From contig NZ_JAJTTF010000009.1 in assembly GCF_021341785.1 (NCBI RefSeq), positions 1 to 64,000 of the forward strand: DNA of 64,000 nt. The letters run 5' to 3'. Below the pieces are notes generated by a model. That model was not told where the DNA came from and made no database searches. It saw only the letters and a list, made by a program, of their open reading frames with translations. The DNA comes from Microbacterium sp. Au-Mic1. GTDB lineage: Bacteria; Actinomycetota; Actinomycetes; Actinomycetales; Microbacteriaceae. Of this stretch, positions 1 to 8,027 are shown one piece after another. The first letter of the stretch is position 1; the number at the start of each line of letters is the position of its first letter. The position numbers were made by a program, and so were the translations under genes.

Positions 1-11
1 CGTCGTTCACT

Positions 12-58
12 TGTCGCCAATCGCCCTTTCCCGACCGGCGAAGGGGCGATTGGCGACA
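12..58. repeat. Perfect 15-bp inverted repeat downstream of the DUF1992 gene
   Basis: The arms TGTCGCCAATCGCCC (12-26) and its exact complement (44-58) flank a 17-nt loop. It lies beyond the 3' end of the leftward DUF1992 gene, so it may act as a terminator, but no T-run follows. The layout resembles the iterated palindromes at 52283-52543, which also pair a CGCCCC-type arm with a short loop. Confidence 0.7.
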
Positions 59-129
59 GGCGAACTCGTCGTTCCGCCGGATCCGGTATCGGAGGTCCCC
101 GGATTCGAGACCGGATCCGGGGTGATCCG

Positions 130-678
130 TCAGGCCTTGCGGAACCAGCGCTTCTTCGTCGTCGCGATGGGATCCGGATCCGCGATAGCCGCAGACTCCC
201 GGCGCGCTCTCCACGCCGCGATCTCGGTCTCGACGTCACGGGGCTTCGTGACCACCGGCGGCCCGCCGAGGAGCTGCCGCCTGGCCTCGATCACACGGCG
301 GTTGAAGTCCTCCACCACAGCGCGCACATCGGTCTCGCGCCGCAGGGAGTCGAGCTGCGCGTCGAGCTCGCGATCCTCGACGCGCAGCATGAGCGCGGGT
401 GGGCCGAGGCCGGTGAGCTTCTCTCGTTCGATCTTGCGCCGGATCCACCAGTCCGGATCGTGGTGGTCGCCGAGCCCGGGGATGGGCTTGCCTGCACCAG
501 GGAGGTCGTCGAACTGTCCCTGGCGGATCGCCACCTGGATCGCGGTCTCGACGATGGCCGGCATCGTCTCGGCGTTCAGGACCGCCGGCGGCGCAGTGGG
601 TGGCGCGGTGGGATCCGCGGGTGTGCGGCTCAGCAGGCGCTCGGCGTGCGAGCGACGCCTGTGCTCTTCGTCCGTCAT
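130..678 (-). CDS. DUF1992 (DnaJC28-type) domain protein
   Basis: A 182-residue soluble protein. Residues about 37-80 carry the hallmark of DUF1992, the conserved domain of DnaJ homologue subfamily C member 28: an ETAIQ helix, GQFDDLPGAGKPIPG and then DPDWWIRRKIERE. The C-terminal half is charged and helical (residues 85-150). Such proteins are found alone in bacteria, without a J-domain, and their role is unknown. The ATG at 678 is preceded by a GGAGGAGC ribosome site on the minus strand, which supports this start. It diverges from the HNH gene on its right. Confidence 0.85.
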   Translation of the reverse strand: MTDEEHRRRSHAERLLSRTPADPTAPPTAPPAVLNAETMPAIVETAIQVAIRQGQFDDLPGAGKPIPGLGDHHDPDWWIRRKIEREKLTGLGPPALMLRVEDRELDAQLDSLRRETDVRAVVEDFNRRVIEARRQLLGGPPVVTKPRDVETEIAAWRARRESAAIADPDPIATTKKRWFRKA

Positions 679-1123
679 GACGCTCCTCCGGTTCTGGTCG
701 GACCTCGGGTCCTCCCAGACTACGGGGGCGGAGGCGTCGCGGGGTCGGGCTCCTCTCCCTCATTCGGGCCTTCCGCGCGCGCCTTCGCCCGCTCGTCGGC
801 GCCTTGCTCGCCGTCTGTCATTCGCCCGCTCGTCGGTGCGTCTCCTCGTCCATGCGCCTGCTCTTCGTCCGCTCGTCCGCCCGTCCGCGCGCACGCTCCT
901 CCTTCGCCGTTCCGTCCGTTCGCCCGCGCGTCTGCTCGCTCCATCCGTCCTCCGCTTCGGTGGTCTCGAACTGCGAATTTCGGAGCCTGAGAACCGTGCC
1001 CCGCGACCACGAACACCTCCGAATCGTCCTCCACAGGAGTGGATCCGAAACCGTTCTCCACAGAGTTCGTTTTTCTGCTTGATCAGGTCTTCGAATGTCG
1101 GTGGCCAGGAGTTGAATGAGGGT
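679..1123. other. Gene gap with a degenerate pyrimidine-rich tract
   Basis: No gene can be supported here. About 735-960 is strongly C/T-rich on the plus strand and built from degenerate CGTCCG/CGCCCG units, including repeated CGCCCGCTCGTC. All frames through it encode low-complexity Arg/Ala/Asp/Glu or Ser/Pro/Arg strings, as expected of non-coding repetitive DNA. The right end (about 1100-1123) supplies the GGAG ribosome site of the HNH gene. Confidence 0.55.
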
Positions 1124-2473
1124 ATGACATCCCCGATGCGCGAGGCACTGGAGCAGGTGCAGCACCTGCTCCAGCAGACGAGTGTGCGGGGTGAGCTCGA
1201 CTCCCAGTTCGAGGGCATGGAGGATGCGGAGACGATCCGGATCCTGCGCGAGTGCGGGCAGGTGCAGCGCCTGGTGGACGCGGCGATCACCACCGTCGTG
1301 ACGCGAGCGCGGCATCGCGACACCGGGTTGCCGTCGGAGAAGATCACCACCGTGGCCGGCTGCCGCGACGTGACGGAGCTGACCCGGCGGGCGCTGCGGG
1401 TCGACGCGGGCACCGCACGTCGATATGTGCGGGCCGCCGATGCCGTGGGGAAGGACTTCCTGCTCTCGGGCGAGCACGCCGCGGCCCACTACGAGCAGCT
1501 CGGGCAGTCGCTGCGAGACGGCGAGCTCTCGGTCACAGGTCTGCTTGCCGCGATCGGACCGGTGGAACGCGCCAGCACCCGCATCGGCCCGGATGAGCGG
1601 GAGGCGGTGGACGCGCTGCTGGCGAACACCGCGCGCGGACTCGACCTGCCCGATGAACTCGGCAACGCCGGGCCGGCTCCATCGACGGACGAGCTCGCCG
1701 ACTACGCGCGGGCGCTGATGCTCGCCCTCGACCCGGACGGCGCCGAACCCGACGACGCGAAGGCGGACCGGTCCCGCAGTTTCTGGATCGGGAAGCTCCA
1801 TGACGGCACGCACCCGTTCGGCGGGCATGCGCTGCCCGAAGTCGCCGGGCTGATCCAGCGACTTATGGACGCGTTCAACAACCCCGCCGCGGACAGTTCC
1901 CCCAGTCTCGGCTCCGGTGCGGTCGCCTTCGAGCCGGAAGACGCCGACCCGGCTGGTGCTGCGGATCCTGGTCCGGCGATGGGTCCGGATCCGGATCTCG
2001 TCGACGGTCTCCCCGTCCCGGACGATCCGCGCACTCCGGCGCAGCGGAACCACGACAACCTTGCCGCGATCCTGTACGCCGCAGCCGCGTCTGGGGCTGT
2101 CCCCGACCTCGGCGGCGCCGCGCCGACCCTGGTCGTCTCCGTCACTGCCGCCGACTACGCCGCCGGACACGGGCGGGCGTTCATCGAGGGCACCGGCGAC
2201 GACGTGCCCCTGTCCGTCGCCCGGCACACGGCCTGCGCCGGGGGCGTCCAGCGGGTCCTGTTCGACGAACGCGGCCAGATCGTGTCGATCGGAACGACCG
2301 CCCGGATCTTCACCGCGATCCAGCGCCGAGCCATCCACCTGCGGGACCGGGAGTGCGTGATCCCCGGCTGTCACGTCCCGGCCACCTGGTGCGAGATCCA
2401 CCACGTCCGGGAACATGCCGACGGCGGTCCGACGCACACCAGCAACGGCGCAAGTTACGAATACACCCGCTAG
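1124..2473 (+). pseudogene. DUF222/HNH endonuclease, 5' part interrupted by the integrative element
   Basis: This is the first 442 codons of an actinobacterial DUF222-HNH protein, followed by seven codons of foreign sequence and a TAG. DUF222 fills roughly residues 1-370. The HNH domain starts with ECVIPGCHVPATWCEIHHV and stops after the THTSNG motif, so the closing CxxHH half is missing. The missing half lies in frame at 7643-7836. Joining 1124-2450 to 7643-7836 restores a 506-residue protein ending in the usual VPEI-WWDP tail. The ATG at 1124 follows a GGAG. Open frame upstream of 1124 is not coding. DUF222-HNH genes are multicopy in these genomes, so disruption is probably tolerated. Confidence 0.9.
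2441..2450 (+). other. Left attachment core (attL), AGCAACGGCG
   Basis: This is the left copy of the 10-bp crossover repeat. The host side reads in frame as the HNH THTSNG motif. The element side begins CAAGTTACGAATA, an imperfect inverted match to the sequence just inside the right end, as expected for the two arms of an attP. Confidence 0.85.
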
Positions 2474-2747
2474 CGGATGGATGGCGATTGCGGGAGTCAA
2501 TTCGCTCCGCTCGACCGGTCGCAACCCACGCCCCAATAGGTGTTGCAGACCACACACTCGTACAAGTTGCTCGAGTCCCGCGCGTGGGTCAGTCGTACTC
2601 ACAAGGGGGACTCGGCGAAGCCAGTCCTCACAGGGGCAGGCTACCAAGCGATGTTCTCGTGCTCGCAGCAGTAGAACGAACACTGCATGTCAGGAAACCT
2701 CGGCAGGAAGTCGCTAGATCCCGCTACGATCCTCGACAGGAGGGCCG
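2474..2747. other. Left-end non-coding segment of the element
   Basis: No convincing gene is present in these 274 bases between attL and the first cargo gene. The last part holds an AGGAGG ribosome site (about 2736-2742) ahead of the ATG at 2748. The rest may hold recombinase arm sites or the cargo promoter, but I recognise no motif. Confidence 0.5.
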
Positions 2748-3551
2748 ATGAATCAGTTCAGTCTCGCAACGCTTGCGGCAGCGGGCGAAGAGGCAGCGCA
2801 AAACGCAACGAATTGGCTACCGCTGACGGCGTTGCTGGTCTCCGTTATCGCGGCAATCTTCTCTGGAGTTGCGCTTTGGCGAACGCACTTTTCTAAAGGC
2901 GAGGTCGTCTTCGCTCCCGGCAAGGCCGGTATATCAGTGACTCATTGGGCGAACGAGGGCCGCTCCTGGTACACGCCAGACATTGTCATAACGTCCTCGA
3001 TTGCGAACACAGGGGCGCGCCCGATCATCGTTCAAGGGCTCCGAGTGAGAGTGGACTATCCGGAGCTACCCATTCCTAATGCCCATGAGATCTGGGACTT
3101 CAATGTTGAGCTCGATACGACGACGGAGCTACGGTCCGGGCCCGGCAGGAGTGCTCTAAAGGCAAAAAGTGGTACTGGCACACCGTGGGTCGTTTTGTCG
3201 AAAGCGAACATAGACAAGAGGTTCGTCTGCTGGAGTCGATGGGAAAAGCCCGTGGTTCAGTCGATGATCTTCACCCTCGAGGCGAAGACGACACGGTCGC
3301 AGAGGTGGATCGTGGTCGAGAGCTGGAAGTTCAAGATGACCCCGCAGGAATGGGTGGGCATGACTTCAAAGGGAACGATCGTCTGGGTATCGCCGGAGGG
3401 ACAAAAAGCCGCAAGATACGTTCGGGCGACTAATCCAAGAGATCTTCATAAGTACACTGGCCCGTCCGAACCACTGCCGGACAAGGCCCCCCACCCCAGT
3501 CCTTCATATGTCGTTCACGATAGTGCACCGGATCGCGGCATCGCCGGATAG
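2748..3551 (+). CDS. Cargo protein with N-terminal membrane anchor, function unknown
   Basis: A 267-residue protein I cannot assign to a family. One hydrophobic segment (about residues 22-42, ending in GVALW) should anchor it in the membrane. Residues 50-235 look like beta-sandwich material rich in Trp, Val and Thr, with no catalytic motif I recognise, and the tail is polar. The start is fixed by an AGGAGG just upstream. It is the first of three codirectional cargo genes. Base composition and codon use are less GC-rich than the host, in keeping with recent arrival. A sensor or partner role beside the two downstream genes is speculation. Confidence 0.75.
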   Translation: MNQFSLATLAAAGEEAAQNATNWLPLTALLVSVIAAIFSGVALWRTHFSKGEVVFAPGKAGISVTHWANEGRSWYTPDIVITSSIANTGARPIIVQGLRVRVDYPELPIPNAHEIWDFNVELDTTTELRSGPGRSALKAKSGTGTPWVVLSKANIDKRFVCWSRWEKPVVQSMIFTLEAKTTRSQRWIVVESWKFKMTPQEWVGMTSKGTIVWVSPEGQKAARYVRATNPRDLHKYTGPSEPLPDKAPHPSPSYVVHDSAPDRGIAG

Positions 3552-3636
3552 GCGAAGAGTGGCGTCCGAAGACAGAAGCGGTCACCGAACGGTGCAAGTT
3601 CTAAAATCCTCCTAAGCCGACCGCTATCGTTCCACT

Positions 3637-3927
3637 ATGGGTACACCGGAGAAGTTTGTCGCCGCGGGGGGCGTCGTTGTCGGCCTTGGCGGCGCGTTGG
3701 GGGTGGCGTACTACATCTACTCGCTCGAGGCTAGGCAGTCATTCTGGTCCTGGCCTGGGGTCGCCGCTCTGATTGCGATAGGGGTCGGGACACTCCTTCT
3801 TGCAACCGGTCTTGTCTGGCGTGATACGCAATCAGCGGGCCTACGGCAGCGCGGCGGCAGGAAGTCGAGAAACTACCAGGCAGGTCGGGATATGACGATT
3901 GGGCGGAGTGACGATGTTGACCGGTAA
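3637..3927 (+). CDS. Small two-helix membrane protein with NYQAGRD tail
   Basis: A 96-residue protein with two hydrophobic helices (about residues 8-28 and 38-62), a short basic stretch, and a C-terminal tail RNYQAGRDMTIG. The next protein carries nearly the same string near its N-terminus (TNYQAGKDIHVHG). The last 14 nt overlap the start of that gene, so the two are probably translationally coupled and may work together. No ribosome site is obvious before the ATG at 3637. The family is not recognised. Confidence 0.7.
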   Translation: MGTPEKFVAAGGVVVGLGGALGVAYYIYSLEARQSFWSWPGVAALIAIGVGTLLLATGLVWRDTQSAGLRQRGGRKSRNYQAGRDMTIGRSDDVDR

Positions 3928-4972
3928 GCGCGACCAGGCTCAGGAGGGTGGCGACAACTCAACCAACTACCAGGCTGGCAAGGACATCCATGTTCACGGC
4001 CTAACGATTGACGAAGCTCGCGTCGTAGCGCTTGACGTTTTCAGAAGCAACGCGATCGAACTCGCAGGCGTTGCCCAGGCGCTTGCGGTCGCGCGCGCGG
4101 AACGGCTAACGGATGAGTTCTTGGCCAAGCTAGAGAGGGAGATACCCGCGCGTGTCGGTCAGCTTGCGGACCCTGACGTCCAGAGCGTCGTCTTTCAGGC
4201 GCAGAAAGAAATCGCTCGGTCTGGCGAGGAGGATCTTCGAACTGCGCTTGTCGACCTCCTCGCGGCACGAGTTGGCGAGGAAGAGCGGAACCTTCGGGCT
4301 CTGGCGCTGAACGAGGCTATTGCGTCGGCGCCTAAGCTAACCGAGGAGCAAAGACGAGCGGTCGCATGGGTGTTTTACTTGAAATACAGCCGCGCGCTAG
4401 ATGTTGGCACCCCCGATGCGTTCTACTCGAGGTTGACACGGGAGAGTTCCGCTCTCGGTGTGGATGTCCCCAAGGGACAAGCAGATTATCAGCACATTGA
4501 GTACGTCGGTGCCGGATCTCTGAGTATCGCAACTACGAGTTTCGGCAAGGGCATCATGTCGGGCGTTGAGGGCCTATTCACTAACGGGTTCGCCGAGACC
4601 GATATTGATCCTGCACTCCTAGAGGAACTACGGACACACAACTTCGTGACTCCTGCATTGCGCGACGCAAACCGCCTTCAACTTGCGCTTTTGGGGGATG
4701 AGGATCTCGAAAATCGTGGCGCGGAGCTCGGACTTGCGGCGCGACTTCCGGAACTTAGGAATGTGGTCAGTCTCGGACGCATGTCGGAATCGGACGTGTC
4801 GGATGAGGTCGTGGCCAAAGTCCCAGGAATCGCGGCCTTGCGCGACGCCTGGGACGACAACCAGACCGGACTGCAGTCGATGAAACTTACGTCGGTCGGG
4901 CTAGCACTGGGGCACGCTTACTGGACCCGCTTGACTGGTGCCGACGCACCCCTAAGCATCTGGTTGCCGTGA
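3914..4972 (+). CDS. LPO_1073/Vpar_1526-like protein
   Basis: A 352-residue soluble protein. From memory it resembles the LPO_1073/Vpar_1526 family: a GDNSTNYQAG N-terminus, ALDVFRSN near residue 43, then DPDVQSVVFQAQKEIARSG, and near the middle YQHIEYVGAGSLSI followed by GLFTNGF. The family is of unknown function, and family membership should be checked by profile search. The ATG at 3914 follows GGCGGAG by five bases and overlaps the end of the previous gene; a TTG at 3899 is a less likely start. As the largest protein of a three-gene cassette in a mobile element, a host-conflict (defence) role is plausible, but nothing catalytic is visible. Confidence 0.7.
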   Translation: MLTGKRDQAQEGGDNSTNYQAGKDIHVHGLTIDEARVVALDVFRSNAIELAGVAQALAVARAERLTDEFLAKLEREIPARVGQLADPDVQSVVFQAQKEIARSGEEDLRTALVDLLAARVGEEERNLRALALNEAIASAPKLTEEQRRAVAWVFYLKYSRALDVGTPDAFYSRLTRESSALGVDVPKGQADYQHIEYVGAGSLSIATTSFGKGIMSGVEGLFTNGFAETDIDPALLEELRTHNFVTPALRDANRLQLALLGDEDLENRGAELGLAARLPELRNVVSLGRMSESDVSDEVVAKVPGIAALRDAWDDNQTGLQSMKLTSVGLALGHAYWTRLTGADAPLSIWLP

Positions 4973-5259
4973 ACAGTCGTGTGAAGCGCGGCTTGACTTG
5001 AATCTGCAACATAACTCGGGGGCCCACACGGTGCCGGAGGCAAGGGATTGGCCGCTTGCGAGCAATCCCGCGGCAGTCGACCGAAACTGGTGAATGACAA
5101 CGGTGTGATTCCAGAGTATCTTGATCCAATCGAGAACGGCGGCTGGCCCCGCATGCGCTTACATCGAGAATTAGTCCCTCTGCCAGCCGGGGCCCCATAG
5201 ACATATCTGAGAACGGGCCGTTCGGACCTTGTCCGAACTATGTCTCCTCAGGGGCTCCC
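4973..5259. other. Gap upstream of rep with a GTTCGGAC inverted repeat
   Basis: No gene is seen in these 287 bases. At 5220-5238 there is a perfect 8-bp inverted repeat, GTTCGGAC-CTT-GTCCGAAC, ending 21 bases before the GTG of rep. In rolling-circle replicons such a hairpin just upstream of rep can be the nick site or an operator. Neither role is proven here. Confidence 0.55.
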
Positions 5260-6039
5260 GTGTCTTCTCTTCCTTCTTCGCTTGCCGTTGGCGATCTTGT
5301 CCGGCCCGATGCGGGCTGGTCGTTCACGTTGATCCCTGCTGCCGCTGAGGGTGGCGGTTCGTTCCGTGCATCGCTGCGGCGGGTGCCGGAGTACGTCGCG
5401 CGGGGTGAGGCTGCCGATCCGGATCGAGCCGCGGCGGAGTCCGCACGCCGTGCACGAACCACCTTGCGCCGATATTGCGCAGCCAACGTCCTCAATCGTC
5501 TCGGCACGCTGACCTATCGTGCTGAGGGCAACCATGACCCTGCGCTGATCCGTGAGCACCTCGGCATCTTCTTCCGGGATCTGCGGGCCTCGCTCGGGGG
5601 CGATCCGTTCCCGTATGCGTGGGTGCCGGAGTGGCACAAGACCGGTCACGGTCTGCATGCGCATTTCGCGGTAGGCCGGTTCATCAAGCGGAGCATGATC
5701 GAGGCTGCGTGGCCGCACGGGTTCATCTCGATCAAGCTGCTCGGGAACTTACCGGTCGGGTCGACTCGGTTGACGGAGGCTCGGATCGCGGGTGGCTATC
5801 TGGCGAAGTACGTGGCGAAGTCATTCGCCGATCCCGCGGCCCGGGAGCTCGGCTCGCACCGGTACGACGTCGGGGAGGGATTCCAGCCCGAGCGGCTGCG
5901 GTTCACCGGCCCCAGTCGGGACGATGTTCTCAAGCAGGCATCTGCTCACCTGGGATCTGCACCGGGCGTTGTGTGGGACTCGGCGGAGTCGGAGCAGTGG
6001 CAGGGCCCGCCGACTGTCTGGGCGCAGTGGGGGCGATGA
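5260..6039 (+). CDS. Rolling-circle replication initiator (HUH endonuclease)
   Basis: A 259-residue Rep protein. All three rolling-circle motifs are visible: motif 1 GTLTYR (residues 82-87); motif 2 HGLHAHF (130-136), giving the metal-binding HxH of HUH enzymes; and motif 3 GGYLAKYVAK (178-187), with Tyr180 or Tyr184 as nicking tyrosine and a following Lys. Such proteins nick one strand at a hairpin origin and stay bound to the 5' end. In actinobacterial integrative elements they allow the excised circle to replicate. It starts with GTG, and the stop overlaps the next small gene (ATGA). Confidence 0.85.
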   Translation: MSSLPSSLAVGDLVRPDAGWSFTLIPAAAEGGGSFRASLRRVPEYVARGEAADPDRAAAESARRARTTLRRYCAANVLNRLGTLTYRAEGNHDPALIREHLGIFFRDLRASLGGDPFPYAWVPEWHKTGHGLHAHFAVGRFIKRSMIEAAWPHGFISIKLLGNLPVGSTRLTEARIAGGYLAKYVAKSFADPAARELGSHRYDVGEGFQPERLRFTGPSRDDVLKQASAHLGSAPGVVWDSAESEQWQGPPTVWAQWGR

Positions 6040-6234
6040 TGGCTCCGATCGATCCGCTCGAGGTGGCCGCGTGGGTGGCTCGCACCTGTCAGGCGCAGGG
6101 GGGTGCCCGTGTTCGTGTCTGATCCCGGTGTGCTGTCCCAGGTGCGGAGGGTGGTAGGAGCCGGCGGGCCGGGAGCGGGGCCCCGCAGGGGCGCGCTCCG
6201 GCCGGCGGCACCTACACCGCCCACACCAGGATGA
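6036..6234 (+). pseudogene. Small gene downstream of rep, frameshifted in a G-run
   Basis: An ATG overlapping the rep stop opens a frame reading DPLEVAAWVARTCQAQG and then stops after 28 residues. If the six-G run at 6098-6103 had one G fewer, the frame would continue as VPVFVSDPGVLSQV to the stop at 6232. That is the kind of sequence I associate with short proteins following Rep in actinobacterial elements (from memory, no name). Either the gene is broken or the run is a sequencing error. The reconstructed frame would overlap the recombinase 3' end. Confidence 0.6.
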
Positions 6235-7618
6235 TCCGCTCCGGATAGAACCGGCCCAGGCGCTCCGCGGGCGCAATGGTGGCGTAGTCGAGAACAGCAC
6301 GGATGATCGCGTGCTGACGTTCCAGGTTCATCGCGGCCCACCCGGCGCGCAGCACGTCGCCCTGGCCGATGATCTGCGCGAGCGCATGCCCGCCGGTGGC
6401 ACGGGCGAGCTGCTGATCGATCAACGTGAGCTGTCGCTCCAACGGATCCCGTGCGGCCTTCCACTCCATGCGCGAAATCTCTCCCTCGGAGAACATCTCG
6501 CTCAACTCCACCATCCGCGCCTGAAGTTTCTCCCGCTCAGCGGTGAGTTCCGCGTGCCTAGTGTCCTGCGCCTGCTGGCCTGTGAGCACCGCTTCCATGT
6601 CAGCCGTATCGAGCCGGTACAGCACTGCGGCTGTGAGCCATTCCTCAACGGGCGGGGCTGCCACCGTGACTTTCCCGCATCCACGATGATCCGGACCAGA
6701 TAGGCACACGTAGCGGCGCTCGTCCCCGCGTGCGGCGGAGAACAGCTTCCCGCCACACTTCCCGCACCGCAGCATCCCCGACAACAGGTAGCGGCGCGGG
6801 GCTCGCCGCCCGGCCGCCTTCTTCGTCACCGCGACGGCGAGGATTCGCTCGCGGTCCTCGATACTGATGATCGGCTCCCACATCGCCTTGCCGACGACCT
6901 CACCCAGATGCGAGCGCAGACCCGCGATCCGGGCACTGTGCAGCAAGTTCCGGACCGTGGTCGACCGCCACGCCGCCCCGCTCGACGTGGGAACGGCACG
7001 GTCCTCCAGGTCCGTCGCGATCGACCGCGCCGACTCCCCACCGATGTACCGATCGGCCATCTCCCGCACGATCTGTGCCTCTGCCGGGTTGATCGTGATC
7101 TTGTCCGCCTCGTACCCGAACGGACGATTTGCGCCGCCGCCGGGCTTGCCCTGCTCGGCGTTCTGCCGCGCCTTCCGCTTCAACCGCTCCGACTTGCGAC
7201 CGGATTCCTTTGCCGCGAACGCCGCGAAGATGCGGGCCGTGAACAAGCCGTCATCGGTGCCAAGGTCAACGTCCGTGGTCACGGTTGCAACCTGAGTTAC
7301 CCCAGCGGTCTTGCACACTTGCGCGAACTGCTCCAACTCAATCGGACGCCGCGTCAGGCGATCCATGTTGTACACGATCACCGCGTCCCGCAGCCCGTCC
7401 CGCACATCCGCGAGCATCCGCAGATAGTCCGGACGATCCTTCCCCGAGTACGCGGACACGTCGTTGTCCACGTACTCAGCCCCTACCGTCCATCCACGAT
7501 CCGCGGCAAGCTTGCGGCAGTCCTCCAGTTGCCGTTGCACACCAAGCGCGAGTCCGGTCGGGTCGGACGAGATCCGCGCGTACACCGCCGCGGAACGAGG
7601 CTTGTTCATGACGGTCAT
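6212..7618 (-). CDS. Large serine recombinase (integrase/excisionase)
   Basis: A 468-residue recombinase. The resolvase domain spans residues 10-150 with the nucleophile in YARISSDP (Ser17), then DRLTRR near 86. A 'recombinase' domain covers about 160-270. A zinc ribbon has CGKC at 285-288 and cysteines 305 and 314, and a coiled coil follows (about 345-375). This is the architecture of phage-type serine integrases, which act at short att cores without long homology. The gene lies against the right end, 14 bp from the attachment core. ATG codons at 7618 and 7609 are both possible; neither has a clear ribosome site, so expression may depend on sequence beyond the junction. Confidence 0.93.
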   Translation of the reverse strand: MTVMNKPRSAAVYARISSDPTGLALGVQRQLEDCRKLAADRGWTVGAEYVDNDVSAYSGKDRPDYLRMLADVRDGLRDAVIVYNMDRLTRRPIELEQFAQVCKTAGVTQVATVTTDVDLGTDDGLFTARIFAAFAAKESGRKSERLKRKARQNAEQGKPGGGANRPFGYEADKITINPAEAQIVREMADRYIGGESARSIATDLEDRAVPTSSGAAWRSTTVRNLLHSARIAGLRSHLGEVVGKAMWEPIISIEDRERILAVAVTKKAAGRRAPRRYLLSGMLRCGKCGGKLFSAARGDERRYVCLSGPDHRGCGKVTVAAPPVEEWLTAAVLYRLDTADMEAVLTGQQAQDTRHAELTAEREKLQARMVELSEMFSEGEISRMEWKAARDPLERQLTLIDQQLARATGGHALAQIIGQGDVLRAGWAAMNLERQHAIIRAVLDYATIAPAERLGRFYPERIILVWAV

Positions 7619-7632
7619 ATTACGAACTCACG

Positions 7633-7642
7633 AGCAACGGCG
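7633..7642 (+). other. Right attachment core (attR), AGCAACGGCG
   Basis: The second copy of the 10-bp direct repeat. Element sequence TATTACGAACTCACG lies to its left, and host HNH coding sequence resumes immediately to its right. Confidence 0.85.
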
Positions 7643-7836
7643 TCGCCCTCTGCTGGCACCACCACCGCACCCTCGAGGTCTCCGGATGGCGGATCCGTAT
7701 GAGCCGTGGCGTCCCCGAGATCCGCGGACCGCATTGGTGGGATCCGCACGGCGCCTGGCACCGCCCGCGCACCCGCAGCCGCGACCCGCAGCACGCCCGC
7801 CGAACGCTCGCCGACGTGCTCGGCCCACCCGGGTAG
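7643..7836 (+). pseudogene. DUF222/HNH endonuclease, 3' remnant
   Basis: This reads in frame from the attachment core as VALCWHHHRTLEVSGWRI, then RGVPEIRGPHWWDP, and ends at a TAG (7834-7836). It is the missing half of the HNH nuclease: the CWHHH closes the HNH motif opened at the end of 1124-2450. It has no start codon of its own. Confidence 0.9.
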
Positions 7837-7843
7837 GTCCCAT

Positions 7844-7975
7844 CCCCGGATGACCTCGGCTCGCCCGGTTTGCGCTCGGCCCTCCCAGGTTCGGCGCTCG
7901 GCCTTCCCTGATCGCCCCCGGATGACCTCGGCTCACCCGGTAGTTCCCATCCCCGGATGATTTCGCCCCACCCGG
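7844..7975. repeat. Three copies of a ~24-bp unit after the HNH gene
   Basis: The unit CCCGGATGACCTCGGCTC followed by (A/G)CCCGG occurs at about 7845-7868, 7917-7940 and, degenerated, 7952-7975. The copies separate the HNH remnant from the MATE gene. I see no coding potential. Function unknown. Confidence 0.6.
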
Positions 7976-8015
7976 AGCGCAGAGCGACGCCGGTACCCGT
8001 GTCGCCCCGCGCCCC

Positions 8016-8021
8016 TAGGCT
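8016..8021 (+). promoter_or_regulatory. -10 box TAGGCT of a leaderless promoter (MATE gene)
   Basis: TAGGCT ends exactly six bases before the GTG at 8028, so transcription should begin at or next to the start codon. No ribosome site is present. Confidence 0.6.
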
Positions 8022-8027
8022 CGTACG

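Larger units (their letters stand above)
2441..7642. mobile_element. Integrative element of 5,192 bp with serine recombinase and rolling-circle Rep
   Basis: Both ends carry the direct repeat AGCAACGGCG (2441-2450 and 7633-7642), and removing one copy with the DNA between restores the HNH frame exactly. Inside lie a recombinase against the right end, an HUH-type Rep, a broken small gene and a three-gene cargo cassette. No conjugation, capsid or transposase gene is seen, so it is best called a small integrative (mobilisable or satellite-like) element. GC is visibly lower than the host, and GGATCC occurs once in 5.2 kb against about three per kb in core DNA. Mobility is inferred from the intact recombinase and clean boundaries. 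Confidence 0.9.

Noticed and set aside
720..1061. Leftward open frame of 113 codons
   Set aside because: Built almost entirely from the pyrimidine-rich tract; the product is charged low-complexity with no start signal.
11..1123. N-terminal extension of the HNH gene frame
   Set aside because: The frame is open but the translation is low-complexity, lies over the antisense DUF1992 gene and the repeat tract, and a ribosome site sits before the ATG at 1124.
2550..2620. tRNA-like GTTGCTCGAGTCCC string in the element left end
   Set aside because: No complementary acceptor or other arms could be found; chance similarity to a T-loop.
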